DNA of 64,000 bases from Enterobacter mori LMG 25706 (GCF_000211415.1 NZ_GL890776.1:719794-783793), one strand, 5' to 3'; numbered from the stretch's first letter, positions 26,470 to 36,478 are shown. Made by a program: numbers and translations. Notes: generated by a model from the letters alone, not told the origin.

Positions 26470-28741
26470 AGCGCCCCTCCGTGGTAGCGGTCCCATTCAT
26501 TGGCGTAAGAAAATCCGTCCGTGCAAAGACCTGCAGCCCCGAGACGTTAAGGGTTTTACCCCATAGCGTTAACGCGACAGGTGCAGAGGATTCAACGGTC
26601 AACGCATCATGTTCAAAAGAGAAACGCATTTGCGCGTTTCGCCACCGCAGCGGGAAGCTCAGTTTTCGCCAGTGGGCAGGCAATTTCGGCGCGAGATGAA
26701 GTTCCCCTTCCACAATCTGCACCCCGGCAAAACCCTGAATAACGCCCGACCAGATGGCACCGGTCGCGGCGGCGTGAATACCGTCATCGCTGCTGTGCGG
26801 GTCGTCACCCAGGTCGATGGCGACACCGTCACGCCATAAAACATATGCCCCTTCAGTGTCGCCGCAACGCGCAGTCACGACCCCGTGAATGGCCTTGCTC
26901 AGCGACGAGTCATGGATGGTGCGTGGCTCGTAGAAAGCCAGGTTGGCAGCACACTGTTGCGGTGTAAACCTTTCCGGCAGCAGGTAGTTGAGCATCACCA
27001 CATCGGCCTGTTTGAGGATCTGCATCTCATTCACTTCAGCGCGAGAGTAATCAAGCAGAATAGTTTGTTTACCCGCTTTTGCTTTATAGCGACTCAGATC
27101 GATAGCCGGTTTCGTCATGAAGGTATCATCCTGAGGAAGGACACCTTCGGCATTCGCCTCCGGGAGCCATAAACGCGTCAGAAAACGGGTGGCATTTGCC
27201 AGGAAAACGGCATCGTCACGACCAAACATCGACATAAACTGGCGGGCACAGGCGACGTTATGCCAGGCCAGATAGTTGGTGTAAGCGTTGTTGTTAACGT
27301 GTTCGGTGTATTCATCCGGCCCGATCACATCATGGATTTCCAGACGACCGTTGGCTTCGACAGCACGTCCCATCCAGAACGTCGCCGTCTCCGTCAGTAA
27401 CGTCAAACCTTCATTGCGCATAAAAGCGTCATCCCGTGTCGCCTGCCAGTAAGCGACAACGGCCCACGCGATATCCGCCACAATGTGGTGTTCGGCCAGT
27501 GCAGAGGCCACTTTCTGACGTGTGCCCGTACGAATGTTGATTGCCGCAAATTCCGGCGTCTCTTCCTGACCGCTCGCGGCGCTTTCCCACGGGAACAATG
27601 CGCCAGGCCAACCGTGACGACGCGCCTTTTCGCGTGCGCCGGAGAGGTTAAGCCAGCGATAGCGCAGCAGGTTGCGGGCAATCTGTGGACGGGAGAACAG
27701 ATGGAAAGGCAGGAGGAAAATTTCGGTATCCCAGAAGATGTGACCTTTGTACCCTTCCCCGGTCAAGCCTTTGGCGGCGATACTGCTTCGCTCGTCATGC
27801 GCTGGCGTCATGGTTGTCAGATGCCAGACAGCATAATCAAGCGCCATCTGATCCTGTTTGTCCGTTGATGTCACGTCAACCCGCGCGTCACGCCAGACGT
27901 TCTCCCAGGCACGCGCGGAGTTCTCCAGCAGCGATGCGTAACCTTTTGCCGCACACACTTTGAGATCGGCCAGCGCATTGCGCGCATAAGTTTCCTGCGA
28001 GAGCGTTTTGTCCTTGCGGTGAGTGATCCACACCAGTTTTTCAAGTGTGACAGTGTCACCGGCAGGAAGCGTCAGCGAATGATGTGCCATTACGCGACGA
28101 TTTTTCGCGCTAAAGCAGCTATCGCTGCTGTCCGACGACAGACGGCAGCTTGTAGAGATTACCACCTCTGCAGCGCGATCCTGGGTTTCATAGACACCCT
28201 GCAGGTAATGCTGGTCAAAGACTCTGACAGAAACTTCATCCAGATGCTGTCTGCCGCTGTTGGTTTGGGTCGCATCAATACCTGTTTTCAACACCACCTG
28301 GGATGCAGCATCCAGCGGCGTGATCGACAGTTGCATTGCCGCCAAAGGTAGTTGATCGAGTGACACAAAGCGACGGCTATCCAGACGATAGCGATTCCCA
28401 TCGGGCGCGCGCCAGAGAACCGTGCGACGCAGTTCGCCGTTGGCAAAATCCAGCTCGCGCTGCCAGCTCAGGATATCCCCTGACAGGAGGGTAAAATTCA
28501 CACCGTCCAGTTCAACCTCGATGCCTGTAATATCCGGCAGGTTGATCAGTTCATTGGTCTCGTTCCGACCTGCGCGATGATACAGCCCCGCCAGATACAT
28601 TCCTCTGGTTTGCTGGGTATAGTCTTCCTCATGCGCAGCGCGAATGCCCATATAGCCATTGCCGCAGGCCATAACAGAAGCGAATTTGTTCAGGCTGTGT
28701 GGACAAAAGCCCGGGTCGGTTAATACAGACACGTTCAGCAT
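26459..28741 (-). CDS. ycjT: Kojibiose phosphorylase YcjT (GH65)
   Basis: YcjT splits kojibiose (alpha-1,2-diglucoside) with phosphate to glucose and beta-glucose 1-phosphate. The 760-residue product is a full GH65 phosphorylase: N-terminal beta-sandwich (about 1-270), helical linker, (alpha/alpha)6 barrel and C-terminal jelly-roll. [17 protein letters not shown] holds the general acid E477, [14 protein letters not shown] is the conserved WDTE motif, and [10 protein letters not shown] / [11 protein letters not shown] are also typical; the latter binds phosphate. The start overlaps the ycjS end by 7 bases. Its last codons contain the second YcjW operator candidate. Confidence 0.95.
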   Translation of the reverse strand: MLNVSVLTDPGFCPHSLNKFASVMACGNGYMGIRAAHEEDYTQQTRGMYLAGLYHRAGRNETNELINLPDITGIEVELDGVNFTLLSGDILSWQRELDFANGELRRTVLWRAPDGNRYRLDSRRFVSLDQLPLAAMQLSITPLDAASQVVLKTGIDATQTNSGRQHLDEVSVRVFDQHYLQGVYETQDRAAEVVISTSCRLSSDSSDSCFSAKNRRVMAHHSLTLPAGDTVTLEKLVWITHRKDKTLSQETYARNALADLKVCAAKGYASLLENSARAWENVWRDARVDVTSTDKQDQMALDYAVWHLTTMTPAHDERSSIAAKGLTGEGYKGHIFWDTEIFLLPFHLFSRPQIARNLLRYRWLNLSGAREKARRHGWPGALFPWESAASGQEETPEFAAINIRTGTRQKVASALAEHHIVADIAWAVVAYWQATRDDAFMRNEGLTLLTETATFWMGRAVEANGRLEIHDVIGPDEYTEHVNNNAYTNYLAWHNVACARQFMSMFGRDDAVFLANATRFLTRLWLPEANAEGVLPQDDTFMTKPAIDLSRYKAKAGKQTILLDYSRAEVNEMQILKQADVVMLNYLLPERFTPQQCAANLAFYEPRTIHDSSLSKAIHGVVTARCGDTEGAYVLWRDGVAIDLGDDPHSSDDGIHAAATGAIWSGVIQGFAGVQIVEGELHLAPKLPAHWRKLSFPLRWRNAQMRFSFEHDALTVESSAPVALTLWGKTLNVSGLQVFARTDFLTPMNGTATTEGRYDA
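26482..26495. promoter_or_regulatory. Candidate YcjW operator at the ycjT/ycjU junction
   Basis: TGGTAGCGGTCCCA is identical, base for base, to the site at the ycjM start 10 kb away. It is an imperfect palindrome with a central CG, typical of LacI-family operators. It lies in the final codons of ycjT, 13 bases before the ycjU start. It could serve as an internal operator, a roadblock, or a partner for looping with the ycjM site. Binding by YcjW is inferred. Confidence 0.6.
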
Positions 28742-29790
28742 AACGTCACGCTTTCCCCTGTTTCTGCTGATTCATAAAGCGCGGCAACAAGCTGCTGGAT
28801 AACCAGCCCCTGCTCCGCATCAGCAATCATGACCGGCTCTCCCTGCACATGACGAACAAAGGCGTCCATACTGCGCAAATGGCGTTGGTCGTCAGCCTCT
28901 TCGCGCTGCGTGAGGCTCCGTAATACCCCGGCCTCGTCAGTGTAAATGTGTGCCGGGAACAGCGTTGCCCCGGCCTTTTCACCGCAGAATGAGACATTCA
29001 TGATCGACTGCTCGCGAATATTCAGGGCAAACGAGGTATCCAGACGCAGGATGCCGCCGTTGCAGAATTCAATTGTGCCGAACAGCGCATCTTCGACGGT
29101 AAACTGCGCCGGATCCCACTCGCCAAACTGGCCACTGTTTTTCCTGTTTCCCAGTCGCTGGAAGCTGTGCGCCGTGACCCGTTTTACTGCCGGGAACCCC
29201 AGTATATACATGGCGGCATCCAGCATATGAATGCCGATGTCGATCAACGGTCCGCCGCCCTGCAACGATTTGTTCGTAAAGACGCCCCAGCCCGGCACGC
29301 CGCATCGACGCAGCGCCTGCGCCGTCGTGAAGTAGATCTCGCCCAGGACGCCATTCAACACCGACTCACGCAGCAATTGCGTATCGCGTGCAAACCGGTG
29401 GTGAAAATCATACGCCAGCACTTTTCCCGCCTTACGGGCAGCGGTACGCATCTGTTCGGCCTGCTGTGCCGTCATGGCGGGCGGCTTTTCGCACATGACA
29501 TGGCATCCGGCGTCGAGCGCCGCCATAACATGTTCAAAGTGAAACCGGTTAGGCGAACAAACGCTCACCACATCCGGCCTGACCGTCTCCAGCATGGTTC
29601 GCGTATCCTGCCATGAAGACGGGATCCCATGACGTTCCGCAAACGCCTGTGCCTGTTCAGGGCGGCTGTCCATGACAGCCACCATCTGAACATCACTGCG
29701 CGTGGCGTAATACGAGGCATGAACTTTGTCCGCGACCTGTCCGGCGCCAATGATGGCTACGCGCAGAGGCGAAGATGTTGAAGCACTCAT
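28735..29790 (-). CDS. ycjS: D-glucoside 3-dehydrogenase YcjS (Gfo/Idh/MocA family)
   Basis: YcjS interconverts D-glucosides and 3-keto-glucosides with NAD. The 351-residue product starts MSASTSSPLRVAIIGAGQVADKVHA, a Rossmann fold with GxGxxA-type motif at about 15-20, followed by CSPNRFHFEHVMAALDAGCHVMCEKPPA, where the Lys of EKP is the usual catalytic base of the family, and GGGPLIDIGIHMLDAAMY near 180. It overlaps ycjT by 7 bases and is 14 bases after ycjR. The frame reaches 29811, but the chosen start has AAGGA upstream and agrees with E. coli length. Confidence 0.93.
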   Translation of the reverse strand: MSASTSSPLRVAIIGAGQVADKVHASYYATRSDVQMVAVMDSRPEQAQAFAERHGIPSSWQDTRTMLETVRPDVVSVCSPNRFHFEHVMAALDAGCHVMCEKPPAMTAQQAEQMRTAARKAGKVLAYDFHHRFARDTQLLRESVLNGVLGEIYFTTAQALRRCGVPGWGVFTNKSLQGGGPLIDIGIHMLDAAMYILGFPAVKRVTAHSFQRLGNRKNSGQFGEWDPAQFTVEDALFGTIEFCNGGILRLDTSFALNIREQSIMNVSFCGEKAGATLFPAHIYTDEAGVLRSLTQREEADDQRHLRSMDAFVRHVQGEPVMIADAEQGLVIQQLVAALYESAETGESVTLC

Positions 29791-29804
29791 CACGCATGTC
29801 ATCC

Positions 29805-30593
29805 TTAGCACTCACGCAAATAGGTGAGCGAATCCAGATAAGCCTGCGCAGGATTGTCAGCGCGAACGCGGCACTCATAGACCACGTAGCCCTGATAATC
29901 GTCAGCACGCAGCCGATCGAACAGGCTAGCAAAATCGAGGCTGCCGCTGCCCGGCTGGTAGCGGTGGTTATCCGCAATGTGCACATGCCCCAGCAGATCG
30001 CGGTTCTGGTGCAGCGCATCCGCAAGCGAGTCTTCTTCGATGTTCATATGATAGAAATCACCGATGATCTGCACGTGTTTGAGCGCATTCTCTTCGATGT
30101 AACGACGCGCATCCGCCAGGGTGTTGATCATATGGTCCTGATAGCGGTTCAGCGGCTCCAGGTATACCGTCGTCCCGGTGCGTGCGGCCACTTCATCCAG
30201 CCAGCGCAGGGAGGCGCTGACTGCTTTGCGGTCACCGTCCAGGCTGCGTGGAGAGGTCATCGGCGGCAGACGGAAGGTAAACATCCCCCAGGCTGCAGGG
30301 ACGATAATACCCTTCCCGCCCACCTCAGCCAGCGCTTCCAGAATACGTTCAATCTGCTGTAAACCGTTAAGACGGCGTTCCTCGATAAAGTCACCGATCC
30401 AGCCGTCGTATCCACCGCAGGCCGTCGTCACCGGCAGGCCAGTCGCGTTAATAGCCGCTTTCACCTCATCGAGATTATCTACAAGCAGTCGGCCATCAAT
30501 TTCGTAGCCATCAAAACCCATCGCTTTGATGTACTCGAATTTTTCCATGATGTTGGTCGGGAAAAAGGCCTGATTTTGTGTTGCGATCTTCAT
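29805..30593 (-). CDS. ycjR: 3-dehydro-D-guloside 4-epimerase YcjR
   Basis: YcjR epimerises C4 of 3-keto glycosides, linking YcjQ (gulosides) and YcjS (glucosides). The 262-residue product is a xylose-isomerase-like TIM barrel: GFDGYEIDGRLL, VYLEPLNRYQDHMINT (metal-binding Glu), IIGDFYHMNIEEDSL (Asp and His ligands), GHVHIADNHRYQPGSGSLDF and a C-terminal VVYECRV Glu. It sits between ycjQ (17-base gap) and ycjS. Confidence 0.93.
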   Translation of the reverse strand: MKIATQNQAFFPTNIMEKFEYIKAMGFDGYEIDGRLLVDNLDEVKAAINATGLPVTTACGGYDGWIGDFIEERRLNGLQQIERILEALAEVGGKGIIVPAAWGMFTFRLPPMTSPRSLDGDRKAVSASLRWLDEVAARTGTTVYLEPLNRYQDHMINTLADARRYIEENALKHVQIIGDFYHMNIEEDSLADALHQNRDLLGHVHIADNHRYQPGSGSLDFASLFDRLRADDYQGYVVYECRVRADNPAQAYLDSLTYLREC

Positions 30594-30610
30594 TGCTTGC
30601 TCTCCTTAGC

Positions 30611-31663
30611 TTAAAAAGTGACGCCCATTTTGATGCTCAGTTCAGGGTGCCGATCGACATATTTCATATAGCTCTCGGGGCTAGTGATGAAGGTGACAAC
30701 CGGGTCGATCAGATCCTCGCAATTGAGATAACCGTTCATCAGCAATTCCCAGCAGGTTTCTTCAATACGCTTGCGGCTCCAGCGCGGGAAATCCGGATTG
30801 GGTTCACTGCAGGCACGGGAGAAGACAATTTTCGCATTATTGAAATGCGCTTCACGACCAAGGTTGAATCCTGCTGCAAAGGGTTTGGCGAACGCCACGT
30901 AGGAGATCGTTCCGCCGTAAGCGAGACCGCGCAGAGCAGATTGCAGCGCATCGGCAAAACCACTGGTTTCGATGATGACATCCGCCCCCTGCTTATCGGT
31001 CAGTTTTTTAATTTCAAGACCGACATCGGTACCGATTGGGTTCAGGCAGTGGTCCGCGCCATGACGGCGAGCAATCTCACAGCGATGTTCAATAGGATCA
31101 ACACCGATGACCACTGACGCGCCAGCTTTCTTCGCCAGCTGAATCGCGATCTGACCAATCGCCCCCAGCCCGACAACAACCACAAAATCACCTACACGGA
31201 CATTGGCATCACGCACACCGCTCATGGCGAATTGCGCCGGATCGTAGCAAACGGCATTTTTCCAGGACGAACCCTGCGGCATTTTGCGCAGCTTGTAGTT
31301 GTTAACTGCGTTAACGATGACCGTTTCCTGCAATGGACCGTAGCAGCAGACGCTGTCGCCGATCTGGTATTCCGTCACGTCAGCCCCGCATTCGATAATG
31401 TCGCCGACAATCATGTTCCCCAGCTGGAATTTGCCGAACTCAATACCGCGGGCCGCGCCCTCTTCACGTGGCGTGAACATCTGCCACTCGGCGTTGAACT
31501 CTTCATCGATAAATGGGCTTGCCGCGCGGAAATCCACCACTTCTGTACCGTGCTTCGGGGCACCAAAGCGCGCGCGGATCTTCACTTCGTGAACGGCAAC
31601 AGGACGATCTTCATATTCCACCAACGCCGCCACACGAGGCGCTGTCGCAACTAACTTTTTCAT
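30611..31663 (-). CDS. ycjQ: D-guloside 3-dehydrogenase YcjQ (zinc MDR family)
   Basis: YcjQ oxidises D-gulosides at C3. The 350-residue product is a medium-chain dehydrogenase: N-terminal GroES-like part with MIVGDIIECGADVTEYQIGDSVCC, then a Rossmann domain with VVGLGAIGQIAIQLAKKAGASVVIGVD (GLGAIG at about 166-171) and HGADHCLNPIGTDVG. It follows ycjP after 28 bases and precedes ycjR by 17. Confidence 0.93.
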   Translation of the reverse strand: MKKLVATAPRVAALVEYEDRPVAVHEVKIRARFGAPKHGTEVVDFRAASPFIDEEFNAEWQMFTPREEGAARGIEFGKFQLGNMIVGDIIECGADVTEYQIGDSVCCYGPLQETVIVNAVNNYKLRKMPQGSSWKNAVCYDPAQFAMSGVRDANVRVGDFVVVVGLGAIGQIAIQLAKKAGASVVIGVDPIEHRCEIARRHGADHCLNPIGTDVGLEIKKLTDKQGADVIIETSGFADALQSALRGLAYGGTISYVAFAKPFAAGFNLGREAHFNNAKIVFSRACSEPNPDFPRWSRKRIEETCWELLMNGYLNCEDLIDPVVTFITSPESYMKYVDRHPELSIKMGVTF

Positions 31664-31691
31664 GACTTACTCCTTGTTAAAATTGGCCGCC

Positions 31692-32534
31692 TCAGCCCTT
31701 CACGCCACCGGCGGTCAAACCACTTTTAATAAAACGTTCAGACAGCGCGTACATGATGACCACAGGCAGTGCCGTCACCAGCGATGCCGCCATCATGCGA
31801 CCCCAGATGTAATCTGGTGTGCTAAAGAGCGTGTTCAGCCCTACCGGCAGGGTGAAATTGCTGGCGCTGGACAGGAAAATGGAGGCAAACAGATAGTCGT
31901 TCCACGCCACCATGAAGCAGTAGACAAACACCGACACCAGACCGGAAATCGCCAGCGGCACGGTGATGCGGAAGATGATTTGCAGCCGGTTAAGGCCGTC
32001 CATCATCGCGGCTTCTTCTATCTCATCCGGAATGGTGTCGAAGTAACTGCGCAGCATGAATACCGCCGTCGGCAGCGTCTGGGTCACCATGGTGATAATC
32101 AGCGCCAGTGCGGTATCGTAGATCCCGAGTGCAGTGATGATTTTGAACAGCGGCACCACCAATAAAATCCCGGAGAACATGTAGACGGTGTAAAAACTCG
32201 CATTGATCGTCGTGCGTCCTTTAAAACGCAGTTTGGACAAGGCGTAGGCACCTAATGTACCGAGAAACACCGCAATCACTGATGAAGTCAGCGACACCAC
32301 CATGCTGTTGCGAAAGTAATCCACAAACGGGAAAATCAGTGGGTTAAAGATGTCGACGTAATGCTGTAACGTCCACTCCTGCGGCAGAATCGTCGGATGC
32401 AGCGAGATCGCCTCTTTGGCGCTTTTAAACGACGTCATCAGCATCACGAAGAACGGGAACAGCGTGATGATGAGGAACATCGCCAGCCCCAGATAAAAAC
32501 CGATACGGCCCAGCACGCGTTTATTTGTTGCCAT
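31692..32534 (-). CDS. ycjP: Sugar ABC transporter permease YcjP (MalG type)
   Basis: The 280-residue inner membrane protein has six predicted membrane segments, beginning at about residues 13-33, and the EAA loop EEAAMMDGLNRLQIIFRITVPLAISG (about 188-213) that docks on the ATPase YcjV. With YcjO it forms the channel of the YcjNOPV importer. The start overlaps ycjO by 14 bases. Confidence 0.95.
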   Translation of the reverse strand: MATNKRVLGRIGFYLGLAMFLIITLFPFFVMLMTSFKSAKEAISLHPTILPQEWTLQHYVDIFNPLIFPFVDYFRNSMVVSLTSSVIAVFLGTLGAYALSKLRFKGRTTINASFYTVYMFSGILLVVPLFKIITALGIYDTALALIITMVTQTLPTAVFMLRSYFDTIPDEIEEAAMMDGLNRLQIIFRITVPLAISGLVSVFVYCFMVAWNDYLFASIFLSSASNFTLPVGLNTLFSTPDYIWGRMMAASLVTALPVVIMYALSERFIKSGLTAGGVKG

Positions 32535-33402
32535 TGAGGTTTACCCTTTTTCTGGTCAGCAGAATGACGGCGAAGATGATCACGAACAGGACCACGGAGA
32601 TAGCGGCGGCTTTACCCAGATCGTTGAAGGCAAAGGCCGTTTTATAGAGATAGACGCCCAAAATATCGACCTTCGTTGTCAGCAGATAGACATCCGCAAA
32701 CATGTAGAACATCCAGATGGTTCGCAGCGTAACCACCGTTGCCAGAACCGGCATGATCGCGGGCAACGTGACAATGCGAAAACGCTGCCAGGCATTCGCG
32801 CCATCCATTTCAGCCGCTTCATATAACGACTTATCAATGGTCTGCAAAATGGCCAGAAACGAGATGAACGCATAGGGGAAATAGCGCCAGATGGCAAACA
32901 GCACCACCAGCACAAAACTGCTGCCGGGGTTGTCAAACCACAGCGGTGCCTGGTCATACAGATGCAGCAGGTCAACGCCCAGATAGTTCACAATGCCGTA
33001 GCCGTTGTTGAACATGTACTTCCAGGCAAACACCAGCGAAATTGACGGCGTAACGTAGGATAAAATCACCAGTGAACGGGCCGTTTTGCGCAGGCGAAAT
33101 TCACGGTTAAAGAAGATTGCGACGGCCAGCCCAAGGCCCGTACTGCCCATAACGACCAGCGCGGTGTACCAGAACGTCATCCACAGCGAGTGCCAGAACG
33201 CAGCATCGCTCAGAATGCGGATGTAGCTATCCACCCCAACAAACACGGCATCGATGCGCGGGTTGAGCGGCAAGCGTAAGAAACTGATTTCAATGTTGGA
33301 AATCATCGGCCAGGCCACAAGGCCCCCCAGCAAAATCAGGCTGGGGGCCAACAGCAGCATGGCGAAAGGCATATCTGAACGACCCGAAAACAACGTCTTC
33401 AT
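32521..33402 (-). CDS. ycjO: Sugar ABC transporter permease YcjO (MalF type)
   Basis: The 293-residue inner membrane permease has six predicted segments, the first at about 13-33 (MLLLAPSLILLGGLVAWPM), and the EAA loop EAAEMDGANAWQRFRIVTLPAIMP. It forms a heterodimer with YcjP. It lies 20 bases after ycjN and overlaps ycjP. Confidence 0.95.
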   Translation of the reverse strand: MKTLFSGRSDMPFAMLLLAPSLILLGGLVAWPMISNIEISFLRLPLNPRIDAVFVGVDSYIRILSDAAFWHSLWMTFWYTALVVMGSTGLGLAVAIFFNREFRLRKTARSLVILSYVTPSISLVFAWKYMFNNGYGIVNYLGVDLLHLYDQAPLWFDNPGSSFVLVVLFAIWRYFPYAFISFLAILQTIDKSLYEAAEMDGANAWQRFRIVTLPAIMPVLATVVTLRTIWMFYMFADVYLLTTKVDILGVYLYKTAFAFNDLGKAAAISVVLFVIIFAVILLTRKRVNLNGNK

Positions 33403-33423
33403 AATTCCCTTCGCAAAGCGCTC

Positions 33424-34716
33424 CTATCGTTGTGAAATCAAGTCAGTCAGTCGCTTCTGGCTGTTGCTTAACGTTGCACTGAGATCTTGTTGACCTACCG
33501 TGACGTTATGCACCATAGAACTGATAATGCCGGAACCCGTGACATCGCCCATGCGGGTGAAGTTTTTGTCACCCACGGCACCAAACACCTGCACGTTCGG
33601 GAACTGGGCGATCAGCTCGTAAGGCAGTTGCCCAAACGCTTTAATCACATCGTTGTTTTTCCAGGTTTCAGTGCCCACAACCCGTTTGTTCACGGGCAAC
33701 GCTGCACCAGGCGACATCATGACCCAGTCTGTTGCGTTCTGAGCCTGCTCCATCCAGGCGACAAATTTCTCTGCCGCTTTGGTTTCCTCTTCGGTTTGAC
33801 CTGTGGTGATCGTCAGTGATGTGATCATGCCGTAGACCGCAGAGGATTTTTCAGTAGGGACCACAAAGCCCAGGTTCGCGGGATTGCCGTCTTTGAAGAC
33901 CGCCGGAAGGATGTAGGTGGAGTAAACGGCCATCGGCGCGGAGCCGTTCATAAAGGCGTCTTTGATCTCCATGACATCGTTTGATCCAGGCATGGTGGTT
34001 GCCGCCAGCGCTTTATAAAAGGCCAGCGCTTTCGTCATCTCTGGCGTATCAATCTCCACGTCACCTTTCGCATCAAAGACGTTTGCGCCACCCGAAAGGG
34101 CGAACTGGGAGAATGCCTGTTCCGTCATCACACTTTCTGCCGTTGGCAACGCAATGCCGTAGTGTTTCTTGCCCGGATCGTTGAGTTTCTGACTGGCTTG
34201 CAGCAACTGCTCCCAGTTATGCGGCTCTTCAATGCCCGCAGCCGCCAGGATGTCTTTGTGGTACCAGACGCCGGACAGCCAGGCACTGACAGGAACGCCG
34301 GTCCACGCCGTGCCGTCTTCAGTACGAACCACGCGAAGAATGCCGTCGTAGAAGGTGTCTTCCCCTACGGCTTTAATCGCTTCACCGATCGCGTCCCGAT
34401 CCAGCAACTGCTCTTTGTCCATCACCTTTGCGTAGTCATGGCTGACTTCGATCACTTCCGGCAATGCGCCGGTACGGGCCAGAGTGATGACCTTGGTGTT
34501 GTAGGCATCCTCTTCCACCGGTACCTGTTTCACCGTGATGGTTGGGTTTTCCTTCTCGAATTTCTCAATCAGTTTCGTAATGACGGCCTGACGTTCCTGC
34601 TCCACCGACGAATGCATAAATTCAATGGTGACGTTCGATGGCTTGTCGTCCTTACATCCTGATATCAGGGCGCACGAAACCAGTGCTGACAGCAGCACAA
34701 TTTTAGTCATCTTCAT
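33424..34716 (-). CDS. ycjN: Sugar ABC transporter solute-binding lipoprotein YcjN
   Basis: The 430-residue product is an extracellular solute-binding protein family 1 member that captures the imported glucoside. The N-terminus MKMTKIVLLSALVSCALISGC gives a lipobox with Cys21, so it is probably lipid-anchored rather than free in the periplasm. Further family regions are TIEFMHSSVEQERQAVITKLIEKFEKENP, VIEVSHDYAKVMDKEQLLD and FVAWMEQAQNATDWVMMSPGAALPVNK. It follows ycjM after 14 bases. Confidence 0.95.
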   Translation of the reverse strand: MKMTKIVLLSALVSCALISGCKDDKPSNVTIEFMHSSVEQERQAVITKLIEKFEKENPTITVKQVPVEEDAYNTKVITLARTGALPEVIEVSHDYAKVMDKEQLLDRDAIGEAIKAVGEDTFYDGILRVVRTEDGTAWTGVPVSAWLSGVWYHKDILAAAGIEEPHNWEQLLQASQKLNDPGKKHYGIALPTAESVMTEQAFSQFALSGGANVFDAKGDVEIDTPEMTKALAFYKALAATTMPGSNDVMEIKDAFMNGSAPMAVYSTYILPAVFKDGNPANLGFVVPTEKSSAVYGMITSLTITTGQTEEETKAAEKFVAWMEQAQNATDWVMMSPGAALPVNKRVVGTETWKNNDVIKAFGQLPYELIAQFPNVQVFGAVGDKNFTRMGDVTGSGIISSMVHNVTVGQQDLSATLSNSQKRLTDLISQR

Positions 34717-34730
34717 TTTTGAGGTCCTTT

Positions 34731-36428
34731 TTAGTTTTCTTTAATCCACATCACCTGCCATGGATTAAGGGTCAGAGTCGTACCGCTAATATTCTGTTTC
34801 GCAATCAGCTCCGTACCGGATATCCCTTCAGAATTCACGGTCTGAATATGTTGGCTAAAGTTAAATAATGCCGTTATTCGCTCACTCTTTTCGGTCACGC
34901 GAATAATTTTAAGAATATGTTCACCGGTTGTTTCGAAAAGTGCGTGACTGTCTGGATGAAATATCTGCTCCGCTCTGCGAATCGCAATCAATTCGCTTAG
35001 CTGTTTAAATATTTTATGGCGGATGCCTGTTTTGTTTGAGAGTTCTGAATCAATCTCACTGACAATGTATTTTTTGCGGTTAATTGCGCGATTATATCCT
35101 AGTCGCTCAACGCCTTCATAATCATTACGTGAGCCCAGCGCACTCTGAATATAAATGGCAGGTACGCCAGGAAAACTCAATAAGACCGCATGCGCCAGAA
35201 TAAAGCGTGCAATACGTTCGTTATCAGGTGCATTTTTTGGGCTTAATGCGTCCAGATAGGTAACATTAATTTCATAAGGACTTCGGGTGCCATCAGGGTT
35301 ATTTTTCCAGTTGACCAGAGCCCCTTCCTGCTGAAGTTTTTCCACCAGCGAAAGGATGTCGGATTCAGGTAAAATCCCGCGTAACGGATTCAGACCGATA
35401 CCATCATGCGAAGCTAAAAAATTGAACCAGGTGGTTTTCGTGGAAGGGAGTTCCAGCGATGAGGCCCACTGGCTCAGGGTGCGGACATCCTGACGATGGA
35501 TGGCATGCAACACCAGCGGCGGTAAAGAGAACTGATACACCATCTGCGCTTCATTTTCGCCGTTGCCGAAATAAGAGATGTTGTCTTTATGCGGTACGTT
35601 TGTTTCGGTGATGATGACCGTTCCCGGTGCCACAGCCTCGGTAATCGCGCGAAAGAGCTGGATGAGCTGGTGGGTTTGTTCCAGATGGATGCAGTGTGTT
35701 CCGGGGATTTTCCACATAAAACCCACGGCATCGAGACGGATGTAATTCGCCCCTTCCATCAGGTAATGAAGCAGTACATCCACCATCGCAATTAACACGT
35801 CCGGCGAAGCAAAGTTCAGATCGATCTGGTCTTCGCTAAAGGTGGTCCACAGGTGGCGGACGCTGCCGTCATGGAGCGTAAAAGGCGTCAGAAGCGGTAA
35901 CGCTCGCGGGCGCGTCACGGCGGATAAGTCTGTTTCCGGATCGACAGAGATAAAGAAATCTTCATAGCCAGGCGTTTGCTGAAGATAGTTTGCAAACCAT
36001 TGGCTTTTTGCCGACATATGATTGCACACGTAATCAAACATCAGGCTGGTGGACTGTTTTAATTCAGCAATATCACTCCAGGTTCCGGTTTCTGGTGCCA
36101 CTTCATGATAATCGATAACAGAGAAACCATCGTCAGAGGACCACGGATAAAAAGGTAAAAGATGGACATGAGAAAAGGAATGAGAAAGCCACTTATTATA
36201 AAAACGGGTAAACACCGGCAGCGCTTTCTCCCCTGTTGCCGAAAACTGATCGGCATAGGTAATGAGGACGAGATCTTTTTCATCCCAGCCGGATTTACGT
36301 TTTTCCGTAATAAGAGAAGCGGCATTACCGATTTTTTCCAATAACACCTTGCGGTGTGTATCAGTAAAAGTTTCCCCGTAAATAAGATCAATGAGTTTAT
36401 TAATTTTTGCGTTCACTTTGTTTTCCAT
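34731..36428 (-). CDS. ycjM: Glucosylglycerate phosphorylase YcjM (GH13)
   Basis: YcjM phosphorolyses glucosylglycerate to glucose 1-phosphate and glycerate. The 565-residue product is a GH13 subfamily 18 phosphorylase like sucrose phosphorylase: YIRLDAVGFMWK holds the nucleophile D233, VIITETNVPHKD the acid/base E275, and NFLASHDGIGLNPL the third carboxylate. The first gene of the operon; its ATG overlaps the operator candidate at 36428-36441, so repressor occupancy and ribosome loading share the same DNA segment. A strong promoter is visible just upstream. Confidence 0.94.
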   Translation of the reverse strand: MENKVNAKINKLIDLIYGETFTDTHRKVLLEKIGNAASLITEKRKSGWDEKDLVLITYADQFSATGEKALPVFTRFYNKWLSHSFSHVHLLPFYPWSSDDGFSVIDYHEVAPETGTWSDIAELKQSTSLMFDYVCNHMSAKSQWFANYLQQTPGYEDFFISVDPETDLSAVTRPRALPLLTPFTLHDGSVRHLWTTFSEDQIDLNFASPDVLIAMVDVLLHYLMEGANYIRLDAVGFMWKIPGTHCIHLEQTHQLIQLFRAITEAVAPGTVIITETNVPHKDNISYFGNGENEAQMVYQFSLPPLVLHAIHRQDVRTLSQWASSLELPSTKTTWFNFLASHDGIGLNPLRGILPESDILSLVEKLQQEGALVNWKNNPDGTRSPYEINVTYLDALSPKNAPDNERIARFILAHAVLLSFPGVPAIYIQSALGSRNDYEGVERLGYNRAINRKKYIVSEIDSELSNKTGIRHKIFKQLSELIAIRRAEQIFHPDSHALFETTGEHILKIIRVTEKSERITALFNFSQHIQTVNSEGISGTELIAKQNISGTTLTLNPWQVMWIKEN

Positions 36429-36441
36429 GGTAGCGGTCCCA
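36428..36441. promoter_or_regulatory. Candidate YcjW operator at the ycjM start
   Basis: TGGTAGCGGTCCCA (reverse strand TGGGACCGCTACCA) is an imperfect palindrome with 10 of 14 symmetric positions. It is immediately downstream of the minus-10 element and overlaps the first base of the ycjM start codon, an ideal place for a LacI-type repressor. An identical copy is at 26482-26495. Confidence 0.65.
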
Positions 36442-36449
36442 CGGATCGC

Positions 36450-36478
36450 AATCTACTCCCATGGAAAATATCTGTCAA
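36450..36478 (-). promoter_or_regulatory. Sigma-70 promoter of the ycjM-ompG operon
   Basis: On the reverse strand TTGACA (36478-36473) is followed after exactly 17 bases by TAGATT (36455-36450). The minus-35 is perfect and the minus-10 has two changes from TATAAT. Transcription would begin near 36443, giving a very short leader of about 15 bases that lies almost entirely within the operator. Confidence 0.7.
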
